Assembly: GCA_965276765.1 (NCBI GenBank)
Contig: OZ255627.1
Coordinates: 3,348,001 to 3,412,000 of the forward strand
Direction of reading: 5' to 3'
DNA: 64,000 nt
Source of the DNA: G965276765 sp965276765
GTDB taxonomy: Bacteria > Actinomycetota > Acidimicrobiia > Acidimicrobiales > Palsa-688
Shown here: in pieces, positions 25,174 through 33,625 of the stretch
Position numbering within the stretch: position 1 is the stretch's first letter
Layout: each line of letters opens with the position of its first letter
The notes under the pieces: generated by a model
The model's database searches: none
The model's input: the letters and a program-made list of their open reading frames with translations, nothing else
Told to the model about the DNA's origin: nothing
Position numbers and translations under genes: made by a program

Positions 25174-27210
25174 ATGGCCGTGCTCCGCAGTTACGTCGCA
25201 GATCGGTGGCACACCCCGAGCGCGGACGGCGTCCCGCTGCTCGACGCCAGCACCGGTAACGAGGTCGTCCGCATCTCGTCGGCCGGAGTCGACATGCGGG
25301 GCGCGCTGGCCTTCGGCCGCGACGTCGGGGGTGCCGCCCTCAGGGAGCTGACCTTCCACGAGCGGGCCGGGCTGCTCAAGGCGCTCGGTTCGTACCTGCG
25401 CGAGCACCGCGACGACCTCTACGCCCTCTCGGCCCGGGCCGGCGCCACCCGCTTCGACGCCCGCTTCGACGTGGACGGCGGGATCGGGGTGCTGGCCGCT
25501 TACGCCGGCATCGGTCGCAGGGAGCTGCCCAACGACCACCTCTACGTCGAAGGGCCGGTCGAGCGGCTCGGCAAGGGCGGCACGTTCGTGGCACAGCACA
25601 TCGCCACCCCCCGAGTCGGCGTCGCCGTGCAGATCAACGCCTTCAACTTCCCGGTGTGGGGCCCGCTCGAGAAGTTCGCCCCGGCTTTCCTCGCCGGCGT
25701 GGCGTCGCTCGTCAAGCCGGCGTCGACGACGGCCTACGTCACCGCCCGCCTCGTCGAGCTCATCGTCGAATCCGGCATCCTGCCTCCCGGTGCCCTGCAG
25801 CTCGTCTGCGGCGGCGTCGGCGACCTCTTTGACCATCTGGGACCGCAGGACTCGGTGGCGTTCACCGGCTCGGCCTCCACGGCCAGGCGCCTGCGGGCCC
25901 ACCCCGGCGTGGTCAACGCATCCGTGCCGTTCAACGCCGAGGCCGACTCGCTCAACTGTTCGATCCTCGGTCCAGACGACGGGCCGGGGAGCAGGGAGTT
26001 CGACCTCTACGTCGACCAGCTCGTGACCGAGATGCGGGTCAAGGCCGGCCAGAAGTGCACCGCCATCCGCAGGGCGCTCGTGCCCGCCGCCATCATCGAC
26101 GACGTGGCCGCGGCCGCACGGGAAAGGCTGGCTGCAATCGTGGTTGGCAACCCCACCGCCGATGGCGTCACCATGGGACCCCTCGCCAGCCTCGAGCAGC
26201 GCGAGGAGGTCCGCCGTCAGCTGAAGGCCCTGCTCGGCGCGGCCCCGGTCGTCGTCGGTGACCCCGAAGCCGTCGAGGTCGTCGACGCCGACCCCGAGCG
26301 CGGCGCCTTCGTCTCCCCCGTCCTGTTGCAGGCCACCGAGGCGGCCCGACCCGAGCTGCACGGGGTGGAGGCCTTTGGGCCGGTGTCCACGCTGATCCCT
26401 TACCGCTCCGTCGACGAGGCTGTCGGCCTCGCCGCCATGGGGGAGGGGAGCCTGGCTGGCTCGGTCGTCACCGCCGATCGCGACGTGGCCCGCCGGCTCG
26501 TCATCGGCCTGGCACCGTGGCACGGACGCATCCTCGTCCTCGACGGCGACGACGCCGCCGAGTCGACCGGCCACGGCTCGCCGCTGCCATCCCTTGTCCA
26601 CGGCGGCCCCGGCCGGGCCGGCGGCGGCGAGGAGCTCGGCGGCATGAGGGCCGTCCTGCATCACCTGCAGCGCAGCGCCGTGCAGGCCAGCCCCGACGCC
26701 CTCGCCGCCGTCACCGGCCGGTGGGTGCAGGGAGCGGCCCGCACCACCGGGACCGTGCACCCCTTTCGCAAATCGCTGGCCGAGCTCAAGGTCGGCGACG
26801 CCGTGGTGGCCGGGCCGAGGACCGTCACCCGTGAAGACGTCGACCACTTCGCCGAGTTCACCGGTGACACCTTCTACGCCCACACCGACGAGGAGGCCGC
26901 AGCGAAGAACCCCCTCTTCGGCGGCATCGTGGCCCACGGCTACCTGGTCGTGTCGCTCGCCGCCGGGCTCTTCGTCTCGCCGGAGCCTGGCCCTGTGCTG
27001 GCCAACTTCGGTGTCGACAACCTGCGGTTCCTCACCCCGGTCCGTCCCGGCGACGCCCTCACCGTCACCCTCACGGCCATGCAGATCACGCCCCGCCAAA
27101 GCGCCGACTACGGCGAGGTCAGATGGGACACCGACGTCACCAACCAGGACGGCGATTCGGTGGCCAAGTACGACGTGCTCACCCTCGTCGCCAAGGAGGC
27201 CTCCTCATGA
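25174..27210 (+). CDS. paaZ: Bifunctional oxepin-CoA hydrolase / 3-oxo-5,6-dehydrosuberyl-CoA semialdehyde dehydrogenase
   Basis: Opens the oxepin ring and oxidises the resulting aldehyde. The N-terminal aldehyde dehydrogenase domain (residues ~1-520) has the catalytic Glu in FNAEADSLN (~residue 254) and the nucleophile in KAGQKCTAIRR (~residue 294). The C-terminal MaoC-like hydratase (~540-678) has HFAEFTGDTFYAHTDEEAA and FGGIVAHGYLVVSLAAG. Both active sites look intact. Length 678 equals characterised PaaZ. GGAGG precedes the ATG; the stop overlaps paaA (ATGA). Confidence 0.96.
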   Translation: MAVLRSYVADRWHTPSADGVPLLDASTGNEVVRISSAGVDMRGALAFGRDVGGAALRELTFHERAGLLKALGSYLREHRDDLYALSARAGATRFDARFDVDGGIGVLAAYAGIGRRELPNDHLYVEGPVERLGKGGTFVAQHIATPRVGVAVQINAFNFPVWGPLEKFAPAFLAGVASLVKPASTTAYVTARLVELIVESGILPPGALQLVCGGVGDLFDHLGPQDSVAFTGSASTARRLRAHPGVVNASVPFNAEADSLNCSILGPDDGPGSREFDLYVDQLVTEMRVKAGQKCTAIRRALVPAAIIDDVAAAARERLAAIVVGNPTADGVTMGPLASLEQREEVRRQLKALLGAAPVVVGDPEAVEVVDADPERGAFVSPVLLQATEAARPELHGVEAFGPVSTLIPYRSVDEAVGLAAMGEGSLAGSVVTADRDVARRLVIGLAPWHGRILVLDGDDAAESTGHGSPLPSLVHGGPGRAGGGEELGGMRAVLHHLQRSAVQASPDALAAVTGRWVQGAARTTGTVHPFRKSLAELKVGDAVVAGPRTVTREDVDHFAEFTGDTFYAHTDEEAAAKNPLFGGIVAHGYLVVSLAAGLFVSPEPGPVLANFGVDNLRFLTPVRPGDALTVTLTAMQITPRQSADYGEVRWDTDVTNQDGDSVAKYDVLTLVAKEASS

Positions 27211-28232
27211 CCGTCACCGACCGGGCTTCGGCCACCGCAGCTGGGGCTTCCGCTCCCGAGGTCCCTGCTCCCGAAGCGGACGACACGGACCGGGTCGCCG
27301 CCTTCGAGCGGACCATCGAACGCGACCTGCGCATCGAGCCCCGCGACTGGCTCCCCGACGGCTACAGGCGCACCATGATCCGCCAGGTCGCCCAGCACGC
27401 CCACTCCGAGATCATCGGCATGCAGCCGGAGGGCAACTGGATCACGCGGGCCCCTTCGCTTCGCCGCAAGGCGATCCTCCTGGCCAAGGTCCAAGACGAG
27501 GCCGGCCACGGCCTGTACCTGTACTCGGCGGCCGAGACGCTCGGAGCGGAGCGAACCGACCTCACCGAGCGGCTCATCACCGGCCGCCAGAAGTACTCGT
27601 CCATCTTCAACTACCCGACGCTCACCTTCGCCGACGTCGGGGTCATCGGGTGGCTCGTCGACGGGGCCGCCATCTGCAACCAGGTGCCGCTCTGCCGCTG
27701 CTCGTACGGGCCCTACGCCCGGGCCATGATCAGGATCTGCAAGGAGGAGTCGTTCCACCAGCGGCAGGGTTTTGAGCTCCTGGCGACGATGATGCAGGGA
27801 ACCGATGCGCAGCGGGCCATGGTGCAAGAGGCGACCGACCGGTGGTGGTGGCCGGCGCTGATGATGTTCGGTCCGCCCGACGACGAGTCGCCCAACACGG
27901 CGCAGTCGATGGCGTGGAAGGTCAAGCGCAACACCAACGACGAGCTGCGCCAGCGGTTCGTGGACATGTCGATGCCGCAGGCCGACGCCATCGGCGTGAC
28001 GTTCCCCGATCCCGAGCTGGCGTGGAACGAAGAGCGCGGCCACTACGACTTCGGGCCGATCGACTGGGACGAGTTCCAAGCGGTCATCGCCGGGAACGGC
28101 CCGTGCAACGCCGAGCGCGTCGAGCACCGGCGCCGGGCCCACGAGGAAGGCGCCTGGGTGCGCGAAGCGGCCGTGGCCCACGCCACCCGCCGAGCGGCGG
28201 CCGGCGCGTCGAGGGGCGGGGGCCCGTCGTGA
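27207..28232 (+). CDS. paaA: Phenylacetyl-CoA epoxidase, catalytic subunit PaaA
   Basis: Diiron catalytic subunit of the multicomponent monooxygenase that epoxidises the aromatic ring of phenylacetyl-CoA. Bacterial multicomponent monooxygenase fold with ligand motifs KVQDEAGHGLYLYSAAE and ICKEESFHQRQGFELL, plus EIIGMQPEGNWI typical of PaaA. From the ATG at 27207, overlapping the paaZ stop, the protein has 341 residues. The stop overlaps the GTG of paaB (GTGA). Confidence 0.96.
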   Translation: MTVTDRASATAAGASAPEVPAPEADDTDRVAAFERTIERDLRIEPRDWLPDGYRRTMIRQVAQHAHSEIIGMQPEGNWITRAPSLRRKAILLAKVQDEAGHGLYLYSAAETLGAERTDLTERLITGRQKYSSIFNYPTLTFADVGVIGWLVDGAAICNQVPLCRCSYGPYARAMIRICKEESFHQRQGFELLATMMQGTDAQRAMVQEATDRWWWPALMMFGPPDDESPNTAQSMAWKVKRNTNDELRQRFVDMSMPQADAIGVTFPDPELAWNEERGHYDFGPIDWDEFQAVIAGNGPCNAERVEHRRRAHEEGAWVREAAVAHATRRAAAGASRGGGPS

Positions 28233-28543
28233 GCGCGGCGGCAGAAGAGACGCCACGTCCGCTCCCCGGGTGGCCGCTCTACGAGGTCTTCGTCCGGGCC
28301 AAGCGGGGCCTCAACCACGTCCACGTCGGGTCGCTGCACGCCGCCGACGACACGATGGCCGTCCACCACGCCAGGGACCTCTACACACGGCGCAACGAGG
28401 GCGTGAGCATCTGGGTCGTCAAGGCCTCGGAGATCACGGCGTCGAGCCCCGACGAGAAGGACCCATTCTTCGCCCCGAGCGGAGACAAGGTCTACCGGCA
28501 CCCGACCTTCTACTCCATCCCCGCCAACGTCCCCCACATGTGA
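28229..28543 (+). CDS. paaB: Phenylacetyl-CoA epoxidase, structural subunit PaaB
   Basis: Small bridging subunit of the epoxidase, 104 residues from the GTG at 28229. Diagnostic run: PLYEVFVRAKRGLNHVHVGSL, then DDTMAVHHARDLYTRRNEGVSIWVV and the ending FYSIPANVPHM. The frame is open far upstream but the GTGA overlap with the paaA stop sets the start. The stop overlaps the GTG of paaC (GTGA). Confidence 0.95.
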   Translation: MSAAAEETPRPLPGWPLYEVFVRAKRGLNHVHVGSLHAADDTMAVHHARDLYTRRNEGVSIWVVKASEITASSPDEKDPFFAPSGDKVYRHPTFYSIPANVPHM

Positions 28544-29430
28544 ACCTCGTGCCCTTCGACAACGCCTACGAGGCGCTCACCGACGGTAGCGACACACGCT
28601 GGGCGTTCGGCACGGCCTTCGACGACCCGCTCGCCGGCGTCGACACCACGCTTCCGGCCGGCGTTGAAGGCAGCGACCTGGCCGCCTACTGCCTGATGCT
28701 CGGCGACGACGCCCTCGTCATGTCCCACCGCCTCCAGCAGTGGTGCACCTGGGCGCCCGAGCTCGAAGACGACGTGGCGGTCGCCAACATCGCCCTCGAC
28801 CAACTCGGCCAGGCCCGCTTGCTGCTGGTCAGGGCGGGGAGAGCCGACGGTTCGGGGCGCAGCGAGGACGCCTACGCCTTCTTCCGAGAGGAGCGGGAGT
28901 TTCGCAACGTTCGCTTGGTCGAGGTGGTCAACGGTGACTTCGCCTCGTCGATCGGCAGGCTGCTGGTCTTTTCGACCTGGCGGCTCGCCGTCCTGGACCG
29001 CCTGCGGTCGTCGACCGACCCGGTCCTCGCCGCCATCGCGGCCAAGGCCGTCAACGAGGTCGCCTACCACCGCGACTACGCCGCCGGTTGGACCGTCCGT
29101 CTCGGCGACGGCACCGACCTCTCTCACCGGCGTATGCAGGCCGGCGTGGACGCCATCTGGCCGCTGGTGGAGGAACTGTTCGTCGCCCATCCCATCGAGC
29201 TGTCGCTGTGCTCTGCGGGGGTCTCAGTGGATCCTTCGACGGTCCGCCAGGAGGTCGAGGACGTCATCGGCCACGTTCTCGGCGAGGCGACGATCACGAC
29301 GCCCACCTCGGCGCCGCGGCGTGGCGTGGCCGGTCGCCTGGGTCGCGACGGCGTCCACACCGAGGCGATGGGACCGCTCATCGCCGAGCTACAGAGCGTG
29401 GCGCGGGCCCATCCCGGAGCGACATGGTGA
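28540..29430 (+). CDS. paaC: Phenylacetyl-CoA epoxidase, subunit PaaC
   Basis: Structural ferritin-like partner of PaaA that keeps the complex stable. 296 residues from GTG 28540 (MNLVPFDNAYEALTDG). Recognisable PaaC parts: YCLMLGDDALVMSHRLQQWCTWAPELEDDVAVANIALDQLGQARLLL, FREEREFRNVRLVEVVNGDFASSIGRLLVFSTW and AAKAVNEVAYHRDYAAGWTVRLGDGT, ending with IAELQSVARAHPGATW. The start overlaps the paaB stop. Confidence 0.95.
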   Translation: MNLVPFDNAYEALTDGSDTRWAFGTAFDDPLAGVDTTLPAGVEGSDLAAYCLMLGDDALVMSHRLQQWCTWAPELEDDVAVANIALDQLGQARLLLVRAGRADGSGRSEDAYAFFREEREFRNVRLVEVVNGDFASSIGRLLVFSTWRLAVLDRLRSSTDPVLAAIAAKAVNEVAYHRDYAAGWTVRLGDGTDLSHRRMQAGVDAIWPLVEELFVAHPIELSLCSAGVSVDPSTVRQEVEDVIGHVLGEATITTPTSAPRRGVAGRLGRDGVHTEAMGPLIAELQSVARAHPGATW

Positions 29431-29951
29431 CCATCCCCAAGGCAGACGGCGCCCGGACACGCCCGCCCGAGGAGGTCGCCTCCAAGGTCACCGACCCCGA
29501 ACTGCCCATACTCACCCTCGCCGACCTCGGCGTGCTGCGTGACGTGTCGTCCGAGCCCGACGGGCGGGTCATCGTGACGATCACGCCCACCTACAGCGCC
29601 TGTCCGGCCATGGGAGCCATGCGCCAGGACCTGGCCCGCGCCCTCGGCGACGCCGGGTACGCCGACGTGGAGGTCCGTGTGGCGATCGACCCGCCGTGGA
29701 GCACTGACTGGATCACCGCCGCCGGCCGGCGCAAGCTCGCCGCCGCCGGCATCGCCCCCCCAGGCCCGGCGCCGAGGCGCGAGCCCGGACCCATCCCGGT
29801 CCGGATCGGGAGGACGGTGGCCACGGTGACCTGTCCCCGGTGCGCGTCGAGCGACACCGAGGAGCTGTCCCGGTTCGGGGCCACCGCCTGTCGGGACCTG
29901 CGGCGGTGCCGCGTCTGCCGCGAGCCGTTCGAGCACGTCAAGGAGATCTGA
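29424..29951 (+). CDS. paaD: Phenylacetate degradation protein PaaD
   Basis: DUF59/MIP18-type protein needed for iron-sulfur maturation of the epoxidase system. N-terminal domain: VASKVTDPELPILTLADLGVLRDV, then ITPTYSACPAMGAMRQDL with the conserved Cys and AIDPPWSTDWIT. A C-terminal zinc-ribbon has the Cys pairs CPRCASSDTE and CRVCREPFEH. Start is ATG 29424 or the next codon, GTG 29427, which overlaps the paaC stop as GTGA. 175 residues, normal for PaaD. Confidence 0.94.
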   Translation: MVTIPKADGARTRPPEEVASKVTDPELPILTLADLGVLRDVSSEPDGRVIVTITPTYSACPAMGAMRQDLARALGDAGYADVEVRVAIDPPWSTDWITAAGRRKLAAAGIAPPGPAPRREPGPIPVRIGRTVATVTCPRCASSDTEELSRFGATACRDLRRCRVCREPFEHVKEI

Positions 29952-29955
29952 GCTC

Positions 29956-31089
29956 ATGTCCGCCCCGCCGATACCGGCGCCGGCTGTGCCGGCCGCGCCG
30001 GCTCCCCGCCGCCCCGCCCGCATCGAGTTTCATCCGCTGACCGTCGCCGGCGTGTCGCCGCTCTGCGACGACGCCGTCGCCGTCACCTTTGCCGTGCCGC
30101 CGGGACTCGAAGCGAGCTACGACTTCCTCCCCGGCCAGTCGCTCACCCTGCGCCGTGAGGTCGAAGGCGGGGAGGATCGCCGGTCGTACTCCATCTGCGC
30201 GCCGGCGGGGAGCCCGCCGCGTATCGGGGTGCGCGAAGTGCCCGGCGGGGTCTTCTCGACGTGGCTGGTCCGCGAGGTGAAGGCCGGCGACGTCGTCGAC
30301 GTCTCCACGCCGAGCGGCGATTTCACGCCGGGCGGCGACACGCCGGCGCCCGGCACCCCCGTCCACCACGTGCTCGTCGCGGCCGGATCGGGCATCACCC
30401 CCGTCCTCTCCATCGCCGCATCCGTCCTGCGCGATCCCACCACCACGGTCACCCTGCTCTATGGCAACAGAAAGACGGCGACGGTCATGTTCGCCGAGGA
30501 GCTCTCCGACCTCAAGGATCGCTACCCGACAAGGATCGAGCTCGTCCACGTCCTGTCTCGCGAGCCGCGCGACGCCGAGCTGTTCAGCGGCCGGCTGGAC
30601 GCGGCCAGGCTCGGGGCTCTCATCGAGCTGCTCGTCGACCCCGCCCGTGTTGACCACTGGTGGCTGTGCGGGCCCTTCGACCTCGTCGCCGAGGCGCAGA
30701 GCCTGCTCACCCGGCTCGGCGTCGGGGCCGAACGGGTCCACCGAGAGCTGTTCTATGTCGCCGATGTGCCGCCTCCGCCGGCCCGCCACGACGACGCAAC
30801 CCCTGCCGGCCCCGCCAGCGAGGTCACGGTGGTCCTCGACGGTCGGTCGACCACGGTGCAAGTCGGCGCGGGGCGGACCGTGCTCGAGGGGGCGCAGACG
30901 GTCCGACCCGACCTGCCCTTCGCCTGTAAGGGCGGGGTGTGCGGGACGTGCCGGGCGCGGGTGGTCGACGGCACGGTCGAGATGCGTCGCAACTACGCCC
31001 TCGAGCAGGCGGAGACCGACGCCGGCTTCGTGCTCACCTGCCAGGGCATGCCGACGTCACCTCGCGTCACCGTCGACTACGACTCGTAA
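29956..31089 (+). CDS. paaE: Phenylacetyl-CoA epoxidase reductase PaaE
   Basis: Transfers electrons from NADPH via FAD and a 2Fe-2S cluster to PaaA. Domains in order: FAD-binding (DFLPGQSLTLRREVEGGEDRRSYSICAP), NAD(P)-binding (LVAAGSGITPVLSIAASVL, then LYGNRKTATVMFAEEL), and C-terminal plant-type ferredoxin with ligands in FACKGGVCGTCRARVV and a last Cys in VLTCQGMP. 377 residues. AAGGAG precedes the ATG, 4 nt after paaD. It closes the paaZABCDE operon; the later genes paaF, paaH and paaJ are not in the window. Confidence 0.95.
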   Translation: MSAPPIPAPAVPAAPAPRRPARIEFHPLTVAGVSPLCDDAVAVTFAVPPGLEASYDFLPGQSLTLRREVEGGEDRRSYSICAPAGSPPRIGVREVPGGVFSTWLVREVKAGDVVDVSTPSGDFTPGGDTPAPGTPVHHVLVAAGSGITPVLSIAASVLRDPTTTVTLLYGNRKTATVMFAEELSDLKDRYPTRIELVHVLSREPRDAELFSGRLDAARLGALIELLVDPARVDHWWLCGPFDLVAEAQSLLTRLGVGAERVHRELFYVADVPPPPARHDDATPAGPASEVTVVLDGRSTTVQVGAGRTVLEGAQTVRPDLPFACKGGVCGTCRARVVDGTVEMRRNYALEQAETDAGFVLTCQGMPTSPRVTVDYDS

Positions 31090-31149
31090 CGCACCGATCG
31101 GCGTTCTGCGGCGGCGGTCGCCGTCCATCGGGGAGCAATTGGTCCGGGG

Positions 31150-31623
31150 TCAGCCGGTCCGGCGCAGCTCGGCGGCGAGGTGATGGGTCAGGGAACGGCC
31201 GACGGCCGCCATCCCGAGCGTGTAGCGGAGCAGGTCGCCCTCGAGACTGAAGGTCCGCTCGAGCGTCGTGACCTCCACGGCCGTGGCGCTGCGAGCGACC
31301 GCCTTGGATGCCAGCCGGATCATCCCGCCATCGATGGTCCCCTCTTCAACCTCGACGATTCCCGTCGGGTGGGCGACTACGAGTTCGATGTGGCCAGGAG
31401 CCGGGACCCGCCAGAACCCCGATTCGGCGTGCAGCGGCCGGCCATCGACGGCATGGCTCGTGCGTTGCACATAGGAAAGAAACGGCTTGCCCACGTGGCC
31501 GAACGTCACGGTCTCGTCGTAGTCGAACGCCTCGATGGTCGGATAGCTGCCGTGACCGCGTCCCGACCAGGTTCCGAGCATGGCGGCAAGGACGGCGACA
31601 TCGGGGTGGACGGGAGGTGGCAC
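31150..31623 (-). CDS. Nitrobindin-like heme-binding beta-barrel (DUF1794/FABP-like)
   Basis: Small lipocalin-like barrel of the nitrobindin family, whose ferric heme reacts with peroxynitrite in characterised members. From the GTG at 31623 it is 157 residues. Motifs: LAAMLGTWSGRGHGSYPTIEAFDYDETVTFGHVGKPFLSYVQRT, ESGFWRVPAPGHIELVVAHPTGIVEVEEG, and the C-terminal heme-ligand region MAAVGRSLTHHLAAELRRTG. The frame is open upstream but overlaps the divergent glycerate kinase gene, so the short form is chosen. It converges on the end of paaE. Confidence 0.85.
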   Translation of the reverse strand: MPPPVHPDVAVLAAMLGTWSGRGHGSYPTIEAFDYDETVTFGHVGKPFLSYVQRTSHAVDGRPLHAESGFWRVPAPGHIELVVAHPTGIVEVEEGTIDGGMIRLASKAVARSATAVEVTTLERTFSLEGDLLRYTLGMAAVGRSLTHHLAAELRRTG

Positions 31624-31649
31624 CGGCCAAGCCTCGCGCGTCGGGCACC

Positions 31650-31659
31650 AGGATAGATT
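31650..31659. promoter_or_regulatory. Overlapping divergent -10 boxes for nitrobindin and glycerate kinase
   Basis: On the plus strand TAGATT (31654-31659) lies 6 nt before the ATG of the kinase, a leaderless layout. On the minus strand TATCCT (31655-31650) points to the nitrobindin gene. The two hexamers share two bases, so only one polymerase could bind at a time. Confidence 0.4.
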
Positions 31660-31665
31660 CCGCTG

Positions 31666-32850
31666 ATGACCGACGCTCACGGGCCGACCGGCGCGGGAGG
31701 AACGGGACACGTCGTCGTCGCACCCGACAAGTTCAAGGGGTCGCTTTCGGCCGCCGAGGTAGCCGAGCATGTCGCCGCCGGCCTGCGGGCCGGCGCTCGG
31801 GCCGGCCTCCGCGTGGACTGCGTCCCGGTCGCCGACGGCGGCGAAGGGACGCTCGACGCCATGCTGGCCGCCGGATTCGAGCGGCAAGGCGTGACGGCCA
31901 AGGGGCCGACGGGCGACACCGTCGAAGCGGCGTACGGCCGAAATGGTCGCACCGCCGCCGTCGAGCTGGCGTCGGTCTGCGGTCTCGGCCTTCTGCCGGG
32001 AGGGCGGCGCGACCCGCTCGGCTGCTCGAGCTTCGGCTTCGGCCAGGTCGTGGCAGCCGCGCTCGGCGCCGGCTGCGACGAGATCGTGCTCGGCATCGGC
32101 GGCAGCGCAAGCACCGACGGCGGCGCCGGGATGCTCCAGGCGCTTGGCGTGCGGTTGCTCGACCGGTCGGGCGCCGCTCTGACGGCGAACGGGGGCACGC
32201 TCGCCGATGTGGCCTCCTTTGACCTCGGGGGACTGCACCCCGCCGTTGTGAAGGCCCGGTTCGTGGTGGCGTGTGACGTCGACAACCCTCTCTACGGCCC
32301 CGATGGTGCCGCCGTCGTGTACGGACCACAGAAGGGAGCAAGCCCGGTCGACGTCCTGTCCCTCGATGCCGGCCTGCGTCGATGGGCCGACGTCGTAGCC
32401 GCAGCAACCGGGCGTGACCTGGCGGCCGACCCGGGGGCCGGGGCGGCGGGTGGCGTCGGGTTCGCCGCCCTCACCATCCTCGGGGCGACCATGCGTCCCG
32501 GCATCGAGATCGTCCTCGACCTCGTGGGCATCGAGAGGCATCTGCGCGGCGCCGGGCTCGTGGTGACCGGGGAGGGCTCGATCGACGAGCAGACCCTGCA
32601 TGGCAAGGCCGTGGCCGGCGTGGCGACCGCAGCCAGATCGGCCGGCGTTCCCACCGTCGCGGTGGCGGGGCGAGTCCTCCTGACCCCGGCCCGGCTGGCG
32701 GAGGAAGGGATCGTCGCCGCCTACGCCCTGAGCGACCTCGAGACCGACCCGTCGAGGTCCGTGCGGGACGCGGGCCGCCTGCTCGAGCGCCGGGCGAAGT
32801 CGATCGCCGACGACTGGCTGGCCGGGCCAAACCCGGGGCAATCTGGATGA
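31666..32850 (+). CDS. Glycerate kinase (GlxK/GarK family)
   Basis: Phosphorylates D-glycerate to 2- or 3-phosphoglycerate. The 394-residue product has the family landmarks: VVVAPDKFKGSLSAAEVAEHVAAGL at the start, PVADGGEGTLDAM, VELASVCGL, SSFGFGQVVAAALGAGCDEIVLGIGGSASTDGGAGML, FVVACDVDNPL, GAAVVYGPQKGA and VTGEGSIDEQTLHGKAVAGVA. ATG 31666 follows a -10 box by 6 nt. It stands alone between nitrobindin and the Lrp regulator. Confidence 0.92.
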   Translation: MTDAHGPTGAGGTGHVVVAPDKFKGSLSAAEVAEHVAAGLRAGARAGLRVDCVPVADGGEGTLDAMLAAGFERQGVTAKGPTGDTVEAAYGRNGRTAAVELASVCGLGLLPGGRRDPLGCSSFGFGQVVAAALGAGCDEIVLGIGGSASTDGGAGMLQALGVRLLDRSGAALTANGGTLADVASFDLGGLHPAVVKARFVVACDVDNPLYGPDGAAVVYGPQKGASPVDVLSLDAGLRRWADVVAAATGRDLAADPGAGAAGGVGFAALTILGATMRPGIEIVLDLVGIERHLRGAGLVVTGEGSIDEQTLHGKAVAGVATAARSAGVPTVAVAGRVLLTPARLAEEGIVAAYALSDLETDPSRSVRDAGRLLERRAKSIADDWLAGPNPGQSG

Positions 32851-32956
32851 CGTCGACGTTGGATTCGACATCGACATCCCTCAGGATGAGCGGCACCCCA
32901 CCGATTCGGTTTGGCGGAGTCGGAGGCTGGGTACTTGGCGGGGCAGGAAGTAGGGC

Positions 32957-33508
32957 TCAACGGCCGGGCGCTGGCAGGCTCGGGCGCCAGGCCTCGGGTC
33001 CGTAGGAACCCGGTCCTGGCGCTTCTTCGAAGACCAGCCAGGTCCGGGTGGATCGGACTCGCTCCACATCCTGGATGCGCTCGAGGACGATGTCGCGAAG
33101 GGCGGCGTTGTCGGGCGTCCGCACGAGCACGAGGACGTCGAAGTCGCCGCCGACGGCCGTGACCGCTTCGACGTACGGGATCCGGCGGAGCTGCTCGGAC
33201 ACGGCCCGCCAGGCGCTCTGTTCGATCGTCACCATCACGTAGGCGCTCGTGCCGAGCCCGGCCATCCTCGGATCCACCCTGGCCCCGAACCCGGTGATCA
33301 CGCCGTCGGCTATGAGGCGCTCGAGCCGGGCGTAGGCGTTGGTCCTCGAGACGTGGACGCGTGCAGCCAGGCTGCGCACCGAGAGCCTTCCGTCCCTCCA
33401 CAGCTCGCCGACGATCGCCCGGTCGGTGTCGTCGAGGTATGGGGCGCCGCCGCGACCCACGACCGATCGTCCGGCCGGCGATGCCTGACCGGCATCAAGC
33501 TCGGACAT
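32957..33508 (-). CDS. Lrp/AsnC family transcriptional regulator
   Basis: Feast/famine regulator, 183 residues from ATG 33508 (GTG 33514 adds two). N-terminal helix-turn-helix: LDDTDRAIVGELWRDGRLSVRSLAARVHVSRTNAYARLERLIADGVITGF. C-terminal RAM/effector domain: LGTSAYVMVTIEQSAWRAVSEQLRRIPYVEAVTAVGGDFDVLVLVRTPDN. It is transcribed away from a keto-acid dehydrogenase operon. In actinobacteria and proteobacteria Lrp-type BkdR regulators control such operons in response to branched-chain amino acids, so control of the neighbour and of itself is the likely role. Confidence 0.92.
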   Translation of the reverse strand: MSELDAGQASPAGRSVVGRGGAPYLDDTDRAIVGELWRDGRLSVRSLAARVHVSRTNAYARLERLIADGVITGFGARVDPRMAGLGTSAYVMVTIEQSAWRAVSEQLRRIPYVEAVTAVGGDFDVLVLVRTPDNAALRDIVLERIQDVERVRSTRTWLVFEEAPGPGSYGPEAWRPSLPAPGR

Positions 33509-33518
33509 ATGCACTCGG

Positions 33519-33610
33519 GGATGACAGTAGTCTAGCCATATGTCGTAAATCTAGCCGGTATGTTGAGCGATCTGCCCTCGAGGAGGATGATAAGGGTGTA
33601 ACTGTCATCC
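33519..33610. promoter_or_regulatory. Divergent regulatory region with a perfect 10-bp inverted repeat and two direct repeats
   Basis: GGATGACAGT (33519-33528) and its exact reverse complement ACTGTCATCC (33601-33610) stand at the two ends of the gap between the Lrp gene and the E1-alpha gene. Between them TCTAGCC occurs at 33531 and 33550 in direct repeat (19-nt period). A TATGTT -10 (33559-33564) could serve the dehydrogenase operon; TACTGT on the minus strand (33529-33524) could serve the regulator and overlaps the left arm. Likely Lrp binding sites; inferred. Confidence 0.45.
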
Positions 33611-33625
33611 AGAGTAGGGGTGCCC

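Noticed and set aside
25078..27099. 673-codon minus-strand frame opposite paaZ
   Set aside because: paaZ has both catalytic domains on the plus strand; the antisense frame has no recognisable domain.
31624..32877. Extended minus-strand frame joining nitrobindin to a long N-terminal part
   Set aside because: The extension is antisense to glycerate kinase; only the last 157 residues match a family.
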